A DNA stretch of 48,911 nucleotides, from positions 1 to 48,911 of the forward strand of contig CAJXLA010000008.1 in the NCBI GenBank assembly GCA_913055795.1. Reading direction: 5' to 3'. Below are positions 39,954 to 48,778 of this stretch, piece by piece; position 1 is the first letter of the stretch, and each line of letters opens with the position of its first letter. This stretch comes from an uncultured Alcanivorax sp. (GTDB lineage Bacteria; Pseudomonadota; Gammaproteobacteria; Pseudomonadales; Alcanivoracaceae). Made by a program: the position numbers and the translations under genes. Under the pieces are notes generated by a model. That model saw nothing but the letters and a program-made list of their open reading frames with translations, did not search any database and was not told the DNA's origin.

Positions 39954-40654
39954 GCTATCCCCTCGTCTGTGAACATGGCTGCGAATTCGTCACGAACAAT
40001 ATAGTCGCCCTGGGCACAGATCCAGATGCCGTCGGCGGCCACCGTCTGGCGTTCGCCGGCGAACACCTTCGCCGCCACGAAAAGCTTGCGGCCCTCTACC
40101 CGGGTCACACGCGCCTCGAAGTCAATATCCGATTCCAGCGGTGTCGCGTCCAGATAGCGCACATTCAGGGTGCCGGTAAAACCTTTCATCGTAAAAAAGT
40201 CCTGACACTTGGCCATGACCATATCCAGCGTCAGGCTGAGCACACCGCCATGCACGCGTCCGGGCGGCCCCTGATACGTCAGCCCGTACCAGCCACGCGC
40301 GCGCACCCGGTCGCCGTCCAGCCAGAGCTCCAGGGGCGTGTTCACCGCCGTCGCCCGGCCCGTGAGGATCTCGAAGTCCAGTACATCCAGCACGTCCTGG
40401 CGGCTGCCCTCGCCGGTAAGCAGACGCTGGAGCATTTGCGGATAATCGCGCTTGTCCCGGGTTTCGAGTTCTTCGTTGAGCTCCGCCAGCCGCGCGCGCA
40501 CGGACTCCAGTTCGTCCATGGGGGCATCCAGCCGGATCAGTTGCTCGTTCAATCGCTTGAGTTCCTGGCCCATCTCGCGGCGCAGCCGGCTTTCCGCGGT
40601 GGGCTCGGGCGGCTCGGCCACGCGTATATCCTGGAAATGATACTGCTCGCTCAT
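39950..40654 (-). CDS. Hotdog-fold thioesterase, paralogue 1
   Basis: 234 residues. The C-terminal 120 residues form a PaaI-type hotdog domain with YQGPPGRVHGGVLSLTLDMVM as the active-site helix region. A helical N-terminal extension (about 20-110) is shared with the protein encoded at 45201-45872, so they are paralogues. PaaI-type enzymes hydrolyse aryl- or acyl-CoA thioesters; the substrate is unknown. The ATG at 40654 has GGGG six bases upstream. It overlaps the NIF3-like gene. Confidence 0.8.
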   Translation of the reverse strand: MSEQYHFQDIRVAEPPEPTAESRLRREMGQELKRLNEQLIRLDAPMDELESVRARLAELNEELETRDKRDYPQMLQRLLTGEGSRQDVLDVLDFEILTGRATAVNTPLELWLDGDRVRARGWYGLTYQGPPGRVHGGVLSLTLDMVMAKCQDFFTMKGFTGTLNVRYLDATPLESDIDFEARVTRVEGRKLFVAAKVFAGERQTVAADGIWICAQGDYIVRDEFAAMFTDEGIA

Positions 40655-40745
40655 GGGGATCCCCGTCACCGGACGTGCGGGCGAAAGATGCCGCAGAGCA
40701 GCCCGGTTGTACAGGACGAAAACAACCGTGCCCGGCGCTTTGCGG

Positions 40746-41474
40746 TCAATCCTGTTCCGCGGCCACGTGGCTGTCGTCCAGCCCCGCCCGCAGCGTGCGC
40801 ACACGCTCGTTCAGATCCACCGCCAGGGTGGCGGGATACTCCAGCGCCCGGTCCTCGAACACATTGCCCACATGGGCATCTTCCCATGCCGTGATGCGCT
40901 GATCACGGGCACGCACCAGACCGGCGATCTCCGGGGCAAACGCGGATACCACCGACTCCAGCCAGCGATTGAGCGGCCAGGACGGGAAGGCGTGGCCTAC
41001 GCTGAAAGCGGGCAGCAACTGCAGCACGTCCTCGGCCCGGAACCAGTGCTCGGCGGTAACCCAGCGGTTGGTGGTAAAGAGTTCGCGCAACCGGCCCTCG
41101 GCATCCACGGAGATCCCGACGAGATGACAGAGCAGATCCTCGGGCTCGTCCGGGGGTTCCAGGTCGGGCAGCGGTACGGGTCGCACATCCATGCCCGCCT
41201 GGGCGGGACGGACGAAGAGATGAAAATGCCCGTGCTCGTCCGCCGGGCGCGTACCCGGCGGATGCGCATGATAATAGTACTGCGCGCCCGTATCCGGATC
41301 CTGAACGTCGCCTTCCGGGTAGTGCTGCCACTGGTAAAAGGTGGACACATCCCCGAGTACGGCGGTGACCACGCTGTCCCCCGTGCGCGCAAGCACCTCT
41401 TCCCAGCCCAGCGCTTCTTCCGCGGCCGCCAGCAATTGCCGGCGCACCTGCGGAGAAAAGCCCTGCCCGGCCAT
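40746..41474 (-). CDS. Uncharacterised protein, possibly DUF6969
   Basis: 242 residues with no known domain that I can name with confidence; the pattern resembles DUF6969. Recognisable blocks are WQHYPEGDVQDPDTGAQYYYHAHP and GHFHLFVRP, then LCHLVGISVDAEGRLRELFTTNRWVTAE. The His-rich HAHPPGT and GHFHLF may bind metal. There is no signal peptide. Its start codon overlaps the stop of the phosphatase gene upstream (41474), so it is translated with it. It lies 91 bases before the thioesterase gene. Confidence 0.6.
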   Translation of the reverse strand: MAGQGFSPQVRRQLLAAAEEALGWEEVLARTGDSVVTAVLGDVSTFYQWQHYPEGDVQDPDTGAQYYYHAHPPGTRPADEHGHFHLFVRPAQAGMDVRPVPLPDLEPPDEPEDLLCHLVGISVDAEGRLRELFTTNRWVTAEHWFRAEDVLQLLPAFSVGHAFPSWPLNRWLESVVSAFAPEIAGLVRARDQRITAWEDAHVGNVFEDRALEYPATLAVDLNERVRTLRAGLDDSHVAAEQD

Positions 41475-42199
41475 CAGGAGTTATCCAGCCCCAGACGCTC
41501 GCGTACCGCGCCTTCACGACTGGGCTTGAGGCCCACGGTCCGCCCTTCCTGAATGGCGATTTCAGCCGGCACGCCCTGGCGCGCGCGATACAGGGCCCAG
41601 ATCGCGCCCACGCGGTTGCTGCTGCCGCAATGCACCAGCACCGGATACTGGCTCGTTTCGGCCATGATCTGCGCGAAACGATCCACCTGATCCCGCGTGG
41701 GCGCGGTGGTGGAAACACCGATCCGGGTAAATGCCAGACCGGCCGCTTGCGCCTCTTCCGCTTCCTGCGCGTTTTCCTCTTCGGTCAGCAGACTGACCAC
41801 GGCGGTGAAGCCCAGCTCACGCAGTTGCTCCATGGCCCCGTCGGCGAGCACGCCCCCGGTGCCCACATAGGGCGCGGCCTGGCCATAATTCTCGACGATC
41901 GCGGGCATGGTGTCGCCATAAGGCGCGCGCGCTATGTCCAGGCTCAGATCAAACGGCCGTGCGGCCTCGCTGGCGACGGCGGCCGCGGGCGCCTTTCGCT
42001 TCGCCGGCGCACAGGGGTGGGCCGCCTTGCGCGGACCGGCGGCGCAGGGATTGGCGGCCTGGCCGCTCCGCGCGTCGGCGGGTTTGCGCGGCCCCGCGGC
42101 GCACGGATTCTGCACCTGCGCCGGCAGGGGCCCGGCCGCGCCCAGCGACAGGGCCACCGCTACCGGCAGTTGCTTGCGCATGAAACCTTTGTTGCTCAT
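41474..42199 (-). CDS. Secreted DUF442/phosphatase-like protein with NPCAAGPRK repeats
   Basis: 241 residues. A signal peptide-like N-terminus (QLPVAVALSLGAAGPLPAQ) is followed by a Cys-rich repeat: NPCAAGPRKPA, NPCAAGPRKAA and HPCAPAKRKA. The catalytic domain has YVGTGGVLADGAMEQLRELGF and the Cys-x5-Arg loop HCGSSNR, typical of DUF442/dual-specificity phosphatase-like proteins. In Blh-type sulfur operons a DUF442 domain occurs with YeeE/YedE transporters. Its gene overlaps the amidohydrolase gene by 4 bp and the next gene by one base. The repeat Cys may bind metal or thiols. Confidence 0.75.
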   Translation of the reverse strand: MSNKGFMRKQLPVAVALSLGAAGPLPAQVQNPCAAGPRKPADARSGQAANPCAAGPRKAAHPCAPAKRKAPAAAVASEAARPFDLSLDIARAPYGDTMPAIVENYGQAAPYVGTGGVLADGAMEQLRELGFTAVVSLLTEEENAQEAEEAQAAGLAFTRIGVSTTAPTRDQVDRFAQIMAETSQYPVLVHCGSSNRVGAIWALYRARQGVPAEIAIQEGRTVGLKPSREGAVRERLGLDNS

Positions 42200-43896
42200 G
42201 AGTCGTCTCCCGATGGTTTATCTGGTTGTCCGATGCGCCGGCCCGCCACCCAGGTGGCCAGCACTTCGATTTCGCTGAGTTTTTCCGGTTTCGTCTTGCG
42301 CGGATTGGCGTCCAGCAGCACCAGATCCGCGTACTTGCCCGCTTCCAGACTGCCCCGGTCGTTCTCCGCGTGGGTCTGCCAGGCGGCATCCCGGGTCAGG
42401 GCCCGGATGGCCCGGTCAATAGGGACCCGTTCATCGGCATTGAGCACACCGCCATCGCGCATCTGCCGGGTGACCGCGGTTTCCAGCATCAGCATGGGAT
42501 CGGGCTGGCCCGTGGGCGCGTCGTCATGGACGGTAAAACGCATACCCAGCCGCTCGGCCGTGCCCGTGGCGTCCAGATGCCGCGCGCGCTGCTCGCCCAG
42601 GATGTCGTCGCGGAAGGCCTGACCCCAGACATAGACGTGCTGATTGAGAAAGCTGCAGGTCACACCCACTTCGGTCGCCCGATGAAGCAATTCCCGGTTG
42701 CCCACGGTGCAGTGCTCCATGCGGTGGCGCGGATCCTCGCGCTCCTGTTCCTCCTGCGCGTGTTCGTAGGCATTCAGCGCCATCTTCATGGCGCGGTCGC
42801 CATTGGCGTGGATGGCCACCTGATAACCGCCCCGGTGGCCGGCCAGCACGAGTTCGTTCAGCTGCTCCTGCTCGTAGTTGGCGTTCCCGGTCGTATCCCG
42901 GCCCTTGTAGGGTTCCTCCAGCGCGGCCGTATAGCCCTGGGTGGAGCCGTCGGCCCAGAGCTTCATGCCCAACACCCGGAAGCGCGCGTCATTGTCCGGG
43001 ATCAGCCCATGAATGCGCTCGCGCTGCGACGAGACCACATAGCCCTGCACCCGCACCGGCGGCTGATCGGCGCGTGCCACCGAGCGCAGGTGGTCGATAT
43101 GCGCATCCGGCGTGGGCGCCGGCATGCCCAGACCCGGCACGGTTATGGTGGTGAACCCCTGTCGGGCATAGTTTTCCAGGCTCCGCCGCGTCAGCGCCCG
43201 GAAATCGATTTCACCGGCCGTATCGCCCAGGCCGGTCAGCAACCGCGTCATGGCCGACACTTCCTGGGCCACGCCCGTGAGTCGGCCCTGATCGTCGCGC
43301 AGAAAACGCCCGCCTTCGGGGTTCTCGGTATCTTCGTTGACACCCGCCGCCTTGAACAGCTTGCGGTTGCCATAGGCGATGTGGCCGGACAGGTTGACCA
43401 CCAGGATGGGCACCTCCGTGGAGATCGAATCCAGGGTATCAAAGCCCAGGCTCGGGTTGCCTTCCATCAGCGAAGGATCATAACCAAAGGCCACCACCGG
43501 GCCGTGCTGGTTTGCGGCTTTTTCGAGCGTCTTGCGGATCGAGGCCATGCTGGTGTGGGTAAAGGGCCCGACATCGATCATTTCCTGCGTCACCTGGCGG
43601 GTCACCGGATGGGTATGGGGATCAATGAATCCGGGCAACAAGGCGCGCCCCTCCAGGCGGGTAATGGCGGTGTCCTCCCCCCGGTAGGCAAGCACCTCCT
43701 CCCGGTTGCCCACGGCGAGAATCCGGCCATGGCGCACGGCCAGCGCTTCCACTTCCGGGCGATCCGGGTTGGCGGTGACGATATTGCCGGCCAGGAAGAT
43801 CTGGTCCGCCTCCGGTTGCTCCCCGCAGCCGGCCAACAAACCCGCGATCAGCGCGAGTGCGGCAGCGTTCAACCACCCGGTCCCATGCTCGCTCAT
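42196..43896 (-). CDS. Amidohydrolase lipoprotein (YtcJ family)
   Basis: 566 residues. A lipoprotein signal (lipobox LLAGC, Cys24) precedes an amidohydrolase-3 domain. DPHTHPV holds the first metal His pair, VAIHANGDRAM and RMEHCTV the later His, and HDDAPTGQPDP the metal Asp region. The final part (GSLEAGKYADLVLLDANP) is the usual beta-sandwich end. YtcJ-type enzymes deacylate or hydrolyse amides; substrate unknown. The ATG at 43896 follows AAGGAG. It lies 57 bases after the YedE-type gene in the same direction, so it likely belongs to that operon. Confidence 0.82.
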   Translation of the reverse strand: MSEHGTGWLNAAALALIAGLLAGCGEQPEADQIFLAGNIVTANPDRPEVEALAVRHGRILAVGNREEVLAYRGEDTAITRLEGRALLPGFIDPHTHPVTRQVTQEMIDVGPFTHTSMASIRKTLEKAANQHGPVVAFGYDPSLMEGNPSLGFDTLDSISTEVPILVVNLSGHIAYGNRKLFKAAGVNEDTENPEGGRFLRDDQGRLTGVAQEVSAMTRLLTGLGDTAGEIDFRALTRRSLENYARQGFTTITVPGLGMPAPTPDAHIDHLRSVARADQPPVRVQGYVVSSQRERIHGLIPDNDARFRVLGMKLWADGSTQGYTAALEEPYKGRDTTGNANYEQEQLNELVLAGHRGGYQVAIHANGDRAMKMALNAYEHAQEEQEREDPRHRMEHCTVGNRELLHRATEVGVTCSFLNQHVYVWGQAFRDDILGEQRARHLDATGTAERLGMRFTVHDDAPTGQPDPMLMLETAVTRQMRDGGVLNADERVPIDRAIRALTRDAAWQTHAENDRGSLEAGKYADLVLLDANPRKTKPEKLSEIEVLATWVAGRRIGQPDKPSGDDS

Positions 43897-43953
43897 CCCC
43901 TTCTCCTTGCTGTCCATACCCGCGTCTTCGCTGACTGAAGACCGTCCAGGGGT

Positions 43954-44553
43954 TCAGGGTCGGGCATGAATATCCCCCGCGTCCAGCGGCCCGCCCAGCT
44001 TTCTTTCCAGCCGACTGCCCAGGCGGAAACCACCCCAGGCGAGGCCGATGAGCACCAGCAGGATCAACCAGGCCGGCACACCCAGCAGATCCGTGAGTGT
44101 CTGCCCCTGGGGTCCCTCGGCGGCGTAATAGAGCCCTTCCACGGACCCGAAGACGCCGGCAAAGAGCCCGGTGCCCAGCACCATGCCCACCATGAAAACC
44201 AGCGCATCCAGGCGGCCGCCGGCCAGACCCACCGCCGAGGTGCCCGGACAATACCCGGCCAGCGCGAAACCGGCCCCGATCAGCAGACCGCCCAGGGCCA
44301 TGGCCCAGTAGAAGGGCGTGGCCACGTAATAGCTGTCCGCGCCGATCCCGCCGAAGGCCTTCGACAGCCACAGCGCCACCGCCGCCACGATCACGGCGGT
44401 GAACATCACCTTGAACACGGACCAGTCATGCAACCGGAACTGCGCCGAGAGCTTGCGCGGACTGCCGAAGCCGGCGTTTTCCAGCACATAACCGAAGAGA
44501 AAGCCGGCCAGCAAACCGGCGGCGACACCGTTGTCGTAGATGGGCCAGCTCAT
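43954..44553 (-). CDS. YeeE/YedE-type sulfur transporter subunit (DUF6691-like)
   Basis: 199 residues with about six spans. GFLFGYVLENAGFGSPRKLSAQF and GFALAGYCPGTSAVGLAGGRLDAL are family signatures: the Cys in GYCPGT lies on the transport path for thiosulfate or another sulfur species. It pairs with the partner encoded just upstream (4-bp overlap). The pair corresponds to split YeeE/YedE (PmpA/PmpB) systems. Confidence 0.87.
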   Translation of the reverse strand: MSWPIYDNGVAAGLLAGFLFGYVLENAGFGSPRKLSAQFRLHDWSVFKVMFTAVIVAAVALWLSKAFGGIGADSYYVATPFYWAMALGGLLIGAGFALAGYCPGTSAVGLAGGRLDALVFMVGMVLGTGLFAGVFGSVEGLYYAAEGPQGQTLTDLLGVPAWLILLVLIGLAWGGFRLGSRLERKLGGPLDAGDIHARP

Positions 44554-45065
44554 TGCCAGATCCTCCTTGTCAGGTAGCTCACCGCGAAGCCGGCGATAAA
44601 GAACGCCATCAGGAAGACGAAACCGCCCACGGCCAGCGCCGCCCCGCCGGACAGCCCCAGGCCACTGGTGCAGCCCCGCGCCAGCCGGGCGCCGAAGCCG
44701 GTAAGCACGCCACCGACCAGCGCCAGTCCCAGTCGGCTGCCCGGCGAGATCGAGCGGCCGCGCTCCACACCGGGCCGGAAGCGACCGCTGTTGAGCGCAC
44801 TGACCACCGCACCCACCAGCATCCCGACGACTTCCCAGCTGATCCAGGCGGACAGCACCGAGCCCTGCGACACCATACCGCCCAGATAGGCGTTGTTCGC
44901 CGTGGCCTCGGGCAGCCACCAGTCACCGAACCAGGCGGTCAGGCGCGTAAAGAAGCCACTGGCGCCCAGGCCGTGGCCAGTGATCATGAAAGTGAGCCAC
45001 AGTACCAGCCCCAGCGCGATGCCGGCCCAGAGCGGCGGCCAGTAAGATCTCGGCGTTGCGTTCAT
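44550..45065 (-). CDS. YeeE/YedE-type sulfur transporter subunit (first half)
   Basis: 171 residues, about four to five spans. GVLTGFGARLARGCTSGLGLSGGAALAVGGFVF is the canonical motif, with the Cys of RGCTSG in the substrate path. The split pair likely imports thiosulfate or a persulfide for sulfur assimilation or oxidation. It is the first gene of the leftward operon and its promoter region carries an FNR-like box at 45157-45170. Confidence 0.87.
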   Translation of the reverse strand: MNATPRSYWPPLWAGIALGLVLWLTFMITGHGLGASGFFTRLTAWFGDWWLPEATANNAYLGGMVSQGSVLSAWISWEVVGMLVGAVVSALNSGRFRPGVERGRSISPGSRLGLALVGGVLTGFGARLARGCTSGLGLSGGAALAVGGFVFLMAFFIAGFAVSYLTRRIWQ

Positions 45066-45156
45066 GGCAATGCTCCCCGCGTACCGGGCCGGGGCCCGAT
45101 ACGTTGTCCCATTCCTGTGGACCTTTCAGGATAGCGACCAAACAGGGACGGACGAT

Positions 45157-45170
45157 TGATCTGGATCAGT
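45157..45170. promoter_or_regulatory. FNR/ANR-like box upstream of the YeeE/YedE operon
   Basis: TTGAT-CTGG-ATCAG matches TTGAT-N4-ATCAA at nine of ten bases. It lies 92 bp before the start of the first yeeE-type gene, a normal distance for class I or II sites. It predicts oxygen-dependent control of the operon. Confidence 0.5.
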
Positions 45171-45200
45171 TTCGGGTCATCGCCCGGCCGGCCTGCGCTG

Positions 45201-45872
45201 TCAGTCACCGCCAACGAGGGCCTTGGGAATCAGCCAGATGCCTTCCGCCTCCACGGTCTGCTCGTCGCCGTTGAAGATGCCGCCCTCGATCACCAGCTTG
45301 CGCCCATCCTGGCGCACCACATGGGCTCGGCAGGTCAGCTCCGTATCGATGGGTGTACCCGCCGTGTAGCGCAGCTTGAGCGTGCCGGTCACGCCCATTC
45401 GTTGCGCGGCATGCATGGCGCGCGAGAGCACCGAGTCCATGAGCCAGGCCACGACGCCACCGTGCACCCGCCCGGGCGGCCCCTGATAAGCCTGACCCAG
45501 GGTCACGTGGCCCTCGACCCCCTCGGGCGAATCATGGTCCCAGATCAGGTGCGGCGCGATGGGGTTGGACAGGCCGCCGACAGGATCGTAATCCATCATG
45601 TCGAAGATATCCCGGGCCGTAGCCTGGCCGGAAAACAACGCACGATTGGCCGGACGGGTTTCGCGCCGCTCATGGCCCTCGACGTCATCGGCCAGTTGTT
45701 CCAGCCGGTCCGCCCAGTCACTCAGCTCCGCCGGTTCCGCCTCGATCCGGATCAGGGCATCGTGCAAGCGCTGCGCGGCGGCGGCAATGCGCCGACGCTC
45801 GCCGAAGTCGCCGGGCGGATCTTCCTTGTGCGCCGACAGCAATTCAAAGGGGCCGTAGGTCTGTTCACTCAT
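45201..45872 (-). CDS. Hotdog-fold thioesterase, paralogue 2
   Basis: 223 residues. It has the same architecture as the protein at 39950-40654: a helical N-terminal part (about 20-90), then a PaaI-type hotdog domain with YQGPPGRVHGGVVAWLMD. ALFSGQATARDIFDMMDYD-like linkers are also shared. It probably hydrolyses an acyl-CoA; substrate unknown. The ATG at 45872 is the first with a family-like N-terminus (MSEQ, as in paralogue 1). It stands alone between rhlE and the YeeE/YedE operon. Confidence 0.78.
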   Translation of the reverse strand: MSEQTYGPFELLSAHKEDPPGDFGERRRIAAAAQRLHDALIRIEAEPAELSDWADRLEQLADDVEGHERRETRPANRALFSGQATARDIFDMMDYDPVGGLSNPIAPHLIWDHDSPEGVEGHVTLGQAYQGPPGRVHGGVVAWLMDSVLSRAMHAAQRMGVTGTLKLRYTAGTPIDTELTCRAHVVRQDGRKLVIEGGIFNGDEQTVEAEGIWLIPKALVGGD

Positions 45873-46044
45873 GGCACCACGCGATTCAGCCTGAAAAGCG
45901 GCAAGCCTGCCGCCTCGCCGCCGTGGAGGCAAGACAGAAACTGACACCTCCGCGGGCAGCCAGGTCAATGAATGCAAGTGGACAACCGAGTGTTTTAGCT
46001 GTAGCCGCCGTCCGCCACTACAGACCCGGCGACCCCGGTCACAC

Positions 46045-46070
46045 AAAAAAAGGGGCGCCGAAGGCGCCCC
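46045..46070 (-). terminator. Intrinsic terminator after rhlE
   Basis: The perfect stem GGGGCGCC / GGCGCCCC, with a TTC loop on the minus strand, is followed by seven T residues. It ends rhlE. Confidence 0.87.
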
Positions 46071-46112
46071 ACATTATTTCTTGCTACTTTCTACTTGCGG
46101 CTTTCCACTTAT
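46071..46112 (-). repeat. Heptad array between the rhlE stop and its terminator
   Basis: On the minus strand, directly after the TGA: ATAAGTG, GAAAGCC, GCAAGTA, GAAAGTA, GCAAGAA, ATAATGT, then the hairpin. The inner part is nearly identical to the array after the GMC oxidoreductase gene. Confidence 0.75.
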
Positions 46113-47429
46113 TCAGGCCGTGGCACGCCGGCGCTGCGGGCTGCGGTTGCCATTACGGCCCTGGCCGTTGCCGCCGCGGTTGCCGTTGTTGCCATTGCGG
46201 CGATTGCCGGAGGCACGCTGATTGCCCTTGCCGCCCGCATTGCGGCCGGACTTGCTGCCACCTCGGTTGTCCTGAGACTGCTTCTGGCCCGGAGCCGGTT
46301 CATAGCCGGGAACCTTTTCCCGGGGCAGCTGCGTCTTCAGCACCTTTTCAATGTCCTTGAGCATGCGGTTTTCCGCCGGCGCCACCAGGGACACGGCACG
46401 GCCCGACTGGCCGGCGCGGCCGGTGCGGCCGATACGGTGGACATAGTCCTCGGGCACATTGGGGAGATCGAAATTCACCACATGCGGAAGTTGATCAATG
46501 TCCAGCCCGCGCGCGGCGATATCCGTGGCCACCAGGGCACGCACCTTGCCGCCCTTGAAACCGGACAATGCCTTGGTGCGCTGCGCCTGGCTCTTGTTGC
46601 CGTGAATGGCGGCACTGGTAATGCCGTCCTCTTCCAGCTGCTGGCTGAGCTTGTTGGCGCCGTGCTTGGTGCGCGTAAAAACCAGCACCTGCTGCCAGTC
46701 GCCCCGGCCAATCAGACGGGATAGCAGGGCCCGCTTGTTGGGCTGATCCACCGGGTGCACCACCTGCTCCACGCGCTCGGCCGTGGTCTGTTCGGGTGCA
46801 ATCTCGATGCGCTCGGGGTTGTGAACAAGGTCCTCGGCCAGCTTGCGGATCTCTTTCGAGAAAGTGGCGGAGAACATCAACGTCTGGCGGTTGTCGGGCA
46901 CGGCCTTGATGACCTTGCGGATGTCATGAATGAAGCCCATGTCCAGCATGCGATCGGCTTCATCCAGAATCAGGGTTTCCACCTGCGAGAGATCGATATG
47001 ACCCTGACGCATGTGATCGAGCAGCCGGCCGGGCGTGGCGACCAGAATATCCACGCCCTGACGCAGTTTGTGGATCTGCGGATTCATCTTGACGCCACCA
47101 AAGATTTCCGTGGAGCGCAGCGGCAGATTGGCGCCGTACGTATGGACACTCTTGCCCACCTGGGCGGCGAGTTCACGCGTGGGCGTGAGCACCAGCGCGC
47201 GGATGGCCCGCTTGCCCTTACCCGGAGCTTGCTGGCTCAGGTTGTGCAGCAGCGGCAGCGTAAAAGCGGCGGTCTTGCCGGTGCCCGTCTGGGCGGCGGC
47301 CATGAGATCGCGGCCCTGGAGCACGGCCGGAATGGCCTGCGCCTGAATGGGCGTGGGCGTCGCATAGCCTTCGCTGGAAACGGCACGACGCAATTCGGCG
47401 CGCAGGCCGGAGGCTTCAAAATCTTGCAT
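46113..47429 (-). CDS. rhlE: DEAD-box RNA helicase RhlE
   Basis: 438 residues. Helicase motifs: the Q motif [14 protein letters not shown], Walker [24 protein letters not shown], the DEAD box [15 protein letters not shown], and [10 protein letters not shown] at the end of the second RecA domain. The C-terminal 60 residues are Arg/Gly/Asn-rich ([11 protein letters not shown]) and bind RNA. It unwinds RNA duplexes in ribosome assembly or decay, mainly in the cold. The ATG at 47429 is the family start. It ends in a heptad array and a strong terminator. Confidence 0.92.
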   Translation of the reverse strand: MQDFEASGLRAELRRAVSSEGYATPTPIQAQAIPAVLQGRDLMAAAQTGTGKTAAFTLPLLHNLSQQAPGKGKRAIRALVLTPTRELAAQVGKSVHTYGANLPLRSTEIFGGVKMNPQIHKLRQGVDILVATPGRLLDHMRQGHIDLSQVETLILDEADRMLDMGFIHDIRKVIKAVPDNRQTLMFSATFSKEIRKLAEDLVHNPERIEIAPEQTTAERVEQVVHPVDQPNKRALLSRLIGRGDWQQVLVFTRTKHGANKLSQQLEEDGITSAAIHGNKSQAQRTKALSGFKGGKVRALVATDIAARGLDIDQLPHVVNFDLPNVPEDYVHRIGRTGRAGQSGRAVSLVAPAENRMLKDIEKVLKTQLPREKVPGYEPAPGQKQSQDNRGGSKSGRNAGGKGNQRASGNRRNGNNGNRGGNGQGRNGNRSPQRRRATA

Positions 47430-47693
47430 GGATGGTCCTGATATTCGGGGAACCGGCCTGCCTCGTATTCAGCGAACAGAGGAACGGTCAAGGCGGGAAC
47501 AGCAATCGCTCAAGGCGGGATGATACTGCCTGTTTTGCAGGGGCGCCGACCGATGGGCGCCATGGGCGGGCGCAGTATAGGGCAACCGGCCCCGGGGCGA
47601 AAGCGTTTTCGCCCCGACATGATGTAGGTATCCCCATGGCCTACGCCCTTCGAGAGGCGTTTGCGTCTGACGGAAGCCCCGTCGCCCGGACCC

Positions 47694-48605
47694 TTAATCG
47701 ACATCGAGATAATAAACGCCGGTCATTTCCTCGGAAATGCGCCAGAGCTGACGCGCCACTTCCTCGTTTTTCGCCAGCTTGCGCATCTGCGCCTGCGCGG
47801 GCATCCCCCAGAGTTCCATGAACCCATGGGGACCGTAATAGGTGCCGGACTCGGCCAGCTCGGATGTAGCGGCGAAAACCTGGGGATAAGCCCCCTTCGT
47901 CTGTGACTGGGCAAACAGGGCATTGAAAAGACCGCCACCCGCCACCGTGCGCTGCAACCCCGTGGCCGAATAGCCCGGATGCACCGGCACCGCGCGAATC
48001 GAGGAGCCGTCGGCACGCAGGCGCCGATCCAGCTCCAGGGCATGCATCAGATTGGCCAGCTTGCTCTGCCCGTAGAACTTCCAGCGCTGGTACCACTTCT
48101 CCGCGTTGAGATTATCGAAATAGATATCGCCCATCCGGTGGGCGAAACTGCTGATCAGCACAATTCGGGGATCCGGTGCGCTTTCCAGCTGATCCAGCAA
48201 CAACCCGGTGAGCGCGAAAGGCGCCAGATGATTCACACCCAGCTGCATCTCGAAACCGTCTTTCGTATGCTCCAATGGCGGCGCCATGATGCCGGCGTTG
48301 TTCATGAGCACATCCAGCCGTTGGTAGTGCTGACGGAAGGCATGCGCGAAATCACGGACCGAAGCCAGATCGGACAGATCCACCTGCATGAGATCCAGGT
48401 GCGCTTCGGGATGAGCAGCCCGGACTTCGGCACGCGCCTGCTCGCCCTTGTCCGGATTGCGGCAGGCCATCACCACCCGTGCACCACGGCCGGCAAGCAT
48501 GTGCGTGGATTCCAGGCCCAGACCACTGTTGGCGCCGGTGATCAGCACGGTCTTGCCCGAAAGATCGGGTATGGTATCCGGTGTCCAGTTCAGCGCTTTC
48601 TTCAT
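47694..48605 (-). CDS. Short-chain dehydrogenase/reductase (retinol dehydrogenase-like)
   Basis: 303 residues. Cofactor motif TGANSGLG (near 24), NNAGIM, the catalytic Ser in LISSF and the YGQSK active-site Tyr-Lys. The family includes protochlorophyllide-reductase-like and retinol-dehydrogenase-like SDRs that reduce diverse aldehydes or ketones using NADP(H). The substrate is unknown. The start at 48605 has GAGGA upstream. It is divergent from the TPP enzyme gene. Confidence 0.85.
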   Translation of the reverse strand: MKKALNWTPDTIPDLSGKTVLITGANSGLGLESTHMLAGRGARVVMACRNPDKGEQARAEVRAAHPEAHLDLMQVDLSDLASVRDFAHAFRQHYQRLDVLMNNAGIMAPPLEHTKDGFEMQLGVNHLAPFALTGLLLDQLESAPDPRIVLISSFAHRMGDIYFDNLNAEKWYQRWKFYGQSKLANLMHALELDRRLRADGSSIRAVPVHPGYSATGLQRTVAGGGLFNALFAQSQTKGAYPQVFAATSELAESGTYYGPHGFMELWGMPAQAQMRKLAKNEEVARQLWRISEEMTGVYYLDVD

Positions 48606-48778
48606 GGTTGGTCCTCGATCCAGTGCGGGTTTGCGGGACAAGCTAGAAGAGCAGGCCCCGACCTTCAACCAGCCCTGTCCCGCGGGGCCAATTCAACCGG
48701 CAAACGCAATCCTTTTATCATGGCCCCTTCACGCGACTGTGGCCGGCGCGGCATAGTCACCAAAAACGGGAGATCGAC

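Noticed and set aside
42226-43938. Long plus-strand open frame opposite the amidohydrolase gene
   Set aside because: A shadow frame. The minus strand has lipobox, metal motifs and operon overlaps.
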